DNA of 64,000 nucleotides. Origin: Rhizobacter sp. SG703 (lineage in GTDB: Bacteria > Pseudomonadota > Gammaproteobacteria > Burkholderiales > Burkholderiaceae_C). The notes below the pieces were generated by a model. The model saw only the letters and a program-made list of their open reading frames with translations, was not told the DNA's origin and did no database searches. The DNA lies in NCBI RefSeq assembly GCF_012275445.1, contig NZ_JAAZQK010000005.1, forward strand, positions 434,001-498,000. The letters run 5' to 3'. A program made the position numbers and the translations under genes. Below, one piece after another: positions 60,903-64,000 of the stretch (positions within the stretch are counted from its first letter, which is position 1; each line of letters begins with the position of its first letter).

Positions 60903-63004
60903 CAGAACGCCACGCGCGCCTGCACGTAGGTGGTGCGCGGCGCGCCCACCATGCGGCCGGCGTTGCCGTCGACGTTGCGCGTGTAGTAGCGCTTGTCGGC
61001 CAGGTTGTTGACGCCAAGCTGCAGGTCGATCGCGGTGGCGGTCGGCAGCTTCCAGCCCACTTGCGCATTCCACAACCGGTAGCCGGGGACGAGGCCGTTG
61101 CCGCCGGTGGCCGTTTCGGCCCAGGTGTTCGCGTTGTCCGAGAACTGCGAGCTCTGGTGCGTGGTCGACAGGTTGAAGGCCCACGCGCCCAGCACGTAGC
61201 GTGCGCCGACGGTGTCGGTGTCCTGCGAATAGAACGGCAGCTCCTTGCCGGCCGTGCTGCCCGAATCCTGCAGCGCCCGCGTGTGCGTGTAGTTCGCGAA
61301 GACGTTCAGGCCGGCGAGCGCGCTGTCCTTGTCGAAGCGGTAGTCGATCGCGGTCTCGATGCCATCGTGCCTGGTCTCGCCGACGTTCGCGAACTTTGCA
61401 GGCGTGATGCCCGGAAGCTGCTGGATCTGGTTGTCGAAGCGCAGGCGGAAGGCCGTCAGTTCGGCGCTCAGCGTCGCGCTCTTCCAGCGCGTGCCGAGCT
61501 CGAAGGTCTTCGCCACTTCCGGCTTCAGCGGATTGTCGGCCGATTGCGAGTTCAGCTGGATGTTCTGCACCGGGCCGAACGAGGTGTTGTAGTTGCCGAA
61601 CAGCGTCCACGTGTCGGTCACCAGCCAGGCCACGTTCAACGACGGCAGCGCCTTGTCGTTGTCGACGTCGAAGCTGTCGCCGGCGTCGTTGATGCGCCGG
61701 GAGCCGATGTGCTCGAAGCGCACGCCCGGCGTGATGCGCCAGCTGCCGAGCGCGATGCGGTCGTCGACGTACACCGCGTGGGCGTCGGTCTTGTTCTCGA
61801 ATCTGGAGGCGCCGGTCACTTCGCCGCTGATCCGGCTCTCGGAGAACTGGTTGTCGTTGCCTCGTTCGCGGACGAACCGGTAGCCGACTGTCACGTCGTG
61901 CGCGACCGTGCCGAACGCCAGGCGCTGCGTGTAGCGAGGTTCGAGACCCAGCACGCGGTAGTTGCGCGGCTGGTGCGTCAGCGAAAACCCGCCGATGGGG
62001 ACCAGCACGCTCGTGCGCGAGCTCTCGTTGTAGTAGAGCCGCACCTCGGCCTCTTGGGTCGACGACAGCGGGTTCAGGTAGCCGAGGTCGATGCCCTTGC
62101 GCATGCCGCTCCAGTAGTCGGTCGGCCGGGTGTTCTGGAACGGGTCGGCGTCGTACTGGTCGGGCGTCAGGCCGCCGGGCGTGCGCGACGTGACGTCGTA
62201 GTACGAGACCTTGCCGTGGACCTCCGCCTTGCCTTCGAGCGGCTGGCGGAACTTGATGGCCAGGTCGTTCACCTTCTCGTCGCTGCCGGCGCGCCATTCG
62301 CTGCCGTCCAGGCCCGCGTACAGCAGCGCGAGGCCGAGCCCGTTGTCGAGCTCGCGGCCGAGGAACAGGCTGTACTGCGTGTTGTGCCCGCCGCCCTCGC
62401 TGAAGTCGTTGTAGCGCACCGTTGCATCGCCGCTCAGCGTGTCGGTCGCCGGGATCGGGCGGGTGTTGAAGTTGATGATGCCGCCGACGTTCTGCGGGCC
62501 GTAGCGCACCGCGCCGCCGCCGCGCACGACGTCGACCGATTCGATGTTGTTCAGGCTCACCGGCGCGAACGACAGCTGCGGCTGGCCGTAGGGCGCGACC
62601 GCCAGCGGAATGCCGTCGAGCAGCACGGTGGAGCGCGGCGAGTAGCGGCCGGTCAGCCCGCGCACGCCGATGTTCAGCGAGATCGCGCTGCCGGCGGTGC
62701 CGGAGTTCTCGGTCGCCTGCACGCCGGGGATGCGCCGCAGCGCGTCGCCGATCGACGCCGCGCCGCTCTGCTCGATCTCGCTCTTCTGCACCACGGTGCG
62801 GGCGCCGGCGAAGCTCTTCACGCTGTTCTGCAGGCCGCTGCCCAGCCAGTTGCCGCTGATCTGCACCGGTTCGAGCGTGACCTCGGGGGCGGCTTTTTGT
62901 GTGGCTTCAGGCACATCGGCCTGCTGTGCGTGCAGCGCGGCGGGCCATGACGCGATCGCGAGCGCGACGGCCGTCAGCGGCCGGGAAAGGGAGGGAACTG
63001 CCAT
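60902..63004 (-). CDS. TonB-dependent outer membrane siderophore receptor
   Basis: The 700-residue protein has a signal peptide (RPLTAVALAIASWPAALHAQ) and a plug domain (KSEIEQSGAASIGDALRRIP, RSTVLLDGIPLAVAPYGQPQ, IESVDVVRGGGAVRYGPQNV). A large beta-barrel follows, ending with ADKRYYTRNVDGNAGRMVGA and a C-terminal Phe that targets Bam. It is closest in layout to ferric-siderophore receptors of the FecA type (VPIGGFSLTHQPRNYRVLGL). The inner-membrane partner is the PepSY gene just downstream. GGAG ten bases before the ATG at 63004 supports the start. No sigma/anti-sigma pair is present, so induction is probably by Fur or another regulator. Confidence 0.94.
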   Translation of the reverse strand: MAVPSLSRPLTAVALAIASWPAALHAQQADVPEATQKAAPEVTLEPVQISGNWLGSGLQNSVKSFAGARTVVQKSEIEQSGAASIGDALRRIPGVQATENSGTAGSAISLNIGVRGLTGRYSPRSTVLLDGIPLAVAPYGQPQLSFAPVSLNNIESVDVVRGGGAVRYGPQNVGGIINFNTRPIPATDTLSGDATVRYNDFSEGGGHNTQYSLFLGRELDNGLGLALLYAGLDGSEWRAGSDEKVNDLAIKFRQPLEGKAEVHGKVSYYDVTSRTPGGLTPDQYDADPFQNTRPTDYWSGMRKGIDLGYLNPLSSTQEAEVRLYYNESSRTSVLVPIGGFSLTHQPRNYRVLGLEPRYTQRLAFGTVAHDVTVGYRFVRERGNDNQFSESRISGEVTGASRFENKTDAHAVYVDDRIALGSWRITPGVRFEHIGSRRINDAGDSFDVDNDKALPSLNVAWLVTDTWTLFGNYNTSFGPVQNIQLNSQSADNPLKPEVAKTFELGTRWKSATLSAELTAFRLRFDNQIQQLPGITPAKFANVGETRHDGIETAIDYRFDKDSALAGLNVFANYTHTRALQDSGSTAGKELPFYSQDTDTVGARYVLGAWAFNLSTTHQSSQFSDNANTWAETATGGNGLVPGYRLWNAQVGWKLPTATAIDLQLGVNNLADKRYYTRNVDGNAGRMVGAPRTTYVQARVAF

Positions 63005-63201
63005 GGGAAACAAACTCCGATGCCCTGTTGCGGGCACTTGTGCTGGCTGGCGATGCGCGGCATGGAGGCGCTTCCATGCGCGGCCGCGGTGGCTGGCGAT
63101 TGAGGGGGCGAAGGACGACTGCCGTCCAGCCGCGCATGATAAATCGCGGCGACCCCGCGATGAGAAGGGTTCGCAATTGGCCCTTGGCCAGCTGCGCCAG
63201 A

Positions 63202-63213
63202 ATTATCGATAAT
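63202..63213. promoter_or_regulatory. Palindrome ATTATCGATAAT in divergent receptor/reductase promoter region
   Basis: A perfect 12-base palindrome sits 28 bases before the aldo/keto reductase start and about 200 bases upstream of the TonB receptor start. It stands out in GC-rich DNA and may be a regulator site; it only partly resembles a Fur box. Confidence 0.35.
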
Positions 63214-63241
63214 CGCAATCCCATTCCTGAAGGCAGTCTCC

Positions 63242-64000
63242 ATGCATTACCGCGAACTCGGCCGCACCGGCTGGAAGGTGTCCACGATCAGCTTCGGCGC
63301 CTGGGCCATCGGCGGCACCTGGGGCCAGGTGAACGACGACGAATCGATGGCCGCGCTGCACCGCGCGCTCGACCTCGGCGTCAACTTCTTCGACACCGCC
63401 GATGTCTATGGCGACGGCCACAGCGAGCGGCTGATCGCGCGGCTGCGCAAGGAGCGCAGCGAGCCGTTCTACGTCGCGACCAAGGCCGGGCGGCGGCTGA
63501 GCCCGCACGTGGCCGAGGGCTATACCCGCGAGAACCTGACCGCGTTCGTCGAGCGCAGCCTGCGCAACCTCGACACCGACGCGCTCGACCTGCTGCAGCT
63601 GCACTGCCCGCCGACGCCGGTGTACTACATGCCCGAGGTGTTCGGCGTGCTCGACGACCTGGTGCGCGCCGGCAAGCTGCGCCACTACGGCGTCAGCGTC
63701 GAGAAGGTCGAGGAGGCGCTGAAGGCGATCGACTTCCCCGGCGTGCAGTCGGTGCAGATCGTCTACAACATCTTCCGCCAGCGCCCGGCCGAGCTGCTGT
63801 TCCGCGAGACGCTGGCGCGCCGCGTCGGCATCCTCGCGCGGCTGCCGCTGTCGTCGGGGCTGCTGTCGGGCGGGCTCTCGCGGCAGACGCAGTTCGCCGC
63901 CGACGACCACCGCAGCTTCAACCGCGAGGGGGCCGCGTTCGACAAGGGCGAGACTTTCTCGGGGCTCGACTATGCGAGCGGGCTCGACGCGGTGGAGGCG
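63242..64000 (+). CDS. Aldo/keto reductase, truncated by window end
   Basis: The first 253 residues are visible and the frame runs off the right edge without a stop. The fold is aldo/keto reductase: YRELGRTGWKVSTISFGAWA, the active-site Asp/Tyr in FFDTADVYGDGHSERLI, Lys in YVATKAGRRLSPHVA, and His in LDLLQLHCPPTP. NAD(P)H-binding residues would lie beyond residue 200 and are partly visible (GILARLPLSSGLLSG). It belongs to the YajO/Tas-like group acting on small carbonyls, substrate unknown. GAAGG before the ATG at 63242 is a reasonable ribosome binding site. It is divergent from the TonB receptor. Confidence 0.92.
   Translation, partial: MHYRELGRTGWKVSTISFGAWAIGGTWGQVNDDESMAALHRALDLGVNFFDTADVYGDGHSERLIARLRKERSEPFYVATKAGRRLSPHVAEGYTRENLTAFVERSLRNLDTDALDLLQLHCPPTPVYYMPEVFGVLDDLVRAGKLRHYGVSVEKVEEALKAIDFPGVQSVQIVYNIFRQRPAELLFRETLARRVGILARLPLSSGLLSGGLSRQTQFAADDHRSFNREGAAFDKGETFSGLDYASGLDAVEA

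Noticed and set aside
63202-63213. Fur box controlling the TonB receptor
   Set aside because: ATTATCGATAAT is palindromic but lacks the extended GATAAT-repeat pattern and lies nearer the aldo/keto reductase; I keep it only as an unnamed palindrome.

Overview
The window is very GC-rich bacterial DNA with dense, mostly co-directional gene runs, 4-bp ATGA/GTGA overlaps and proteins typical of Betaproteobacteria. The closest gestalt is the Burkholderiales, in the Rubrivivax/Leptothrix/Ideonella/Piscinibacter neighbourhood. Supporting this are a subunit c of betaproteobacterial ATP-synthase type, a YjgN protein, a hairpin-forming 'ACTTTCATTTG' intergenic repeat and a very small conserved-looking membrane peptide. 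I see no tRNA, rRNA, CRISPR array, transposase or phage gene.

Layout. 1-6.7 kb: tail of an unknown gene, a LuxR-type response regulator, a large inverted-repeat element, a GST, a YjgN-M48 peptidase pair, a cytosine-deaminase-like amidohydrolase, an isolated ATP synthase subunit c and an NTF2-like protein. 6.9-15.8 kb: a tripartite ABC efflux locus (adaptor, ATPase, TolC-type channel, two FtsX/MacB-type permeases) followed by its likely NtrC/NtrY-type two-component system. 15.8-20.8 kb: upp, then a periplasmic binding protein - diguanylate cyclase - periplasmic binding protein operon, a lipase-like hydrolase and a small unknown. 20.9-33.3 kb: a signalling island with two hybrid kinases on the minus strand (one a soluble kinase with about eight HAMP units, resembling fungal Nik1) and, divergently, a receiver-KaiC-KaiB-KaiB-hybrid kinase operon. 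33.3-42.1 kb: a stress-protection block (YetF-like membrane protein, hemerythrin, Cys-rich copper-storage protein, HPII-type catalase, flavin reductase, 24-residue membrane peptide, phasin-like protein, another hybrid kinase). Two divergent promoter regions there share a 29-bp motif.

42.1-55.1 kb: a GNAT acetyltransferase, an overlapping ParD-like/methionine aminopeptidase pair, a lipoprotein, and a tightly coupled pair in which a CHAT-like domain with both catalytic residues apparently lost is fused to a transglutaminase-like protease and followed by an alpha/beta hydrolase. Next to it is an unknown protein built from two Cys-containing repeats. Then come an NAD-dependent oxidoreductase with a divergent LysR regulator, a PAP2 phosphatase, an SRPBCC protein, an HTH protein, a doubly damaged RlaP-type nucleotidyltransferase pseudogene and a GST. 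55.2-64 kb: a secreted GH87-type alpha-1,3-glucanase with two ricin-B lectin domains and a LacI/CRE-like operator, two unknown genes, a TonB receptor with a PepSY membrane partner, and the start of an aldo/keto reductase.

Overall the window is dominated by signal transduction (five histidine kinases, three receiver-containing regulators outside them, one diguanylate cyclase) and by stress or envelope functions. The best candidates for poorly described systems are the CHAT/transglutaminase-hydrolase pair at 45.5-49.2 kb, the KaiC-KaiB-KaiB-kinase operon at 28.2-33.3 kb, and the ParD-like/map operon at 43.3-44.4 kb.
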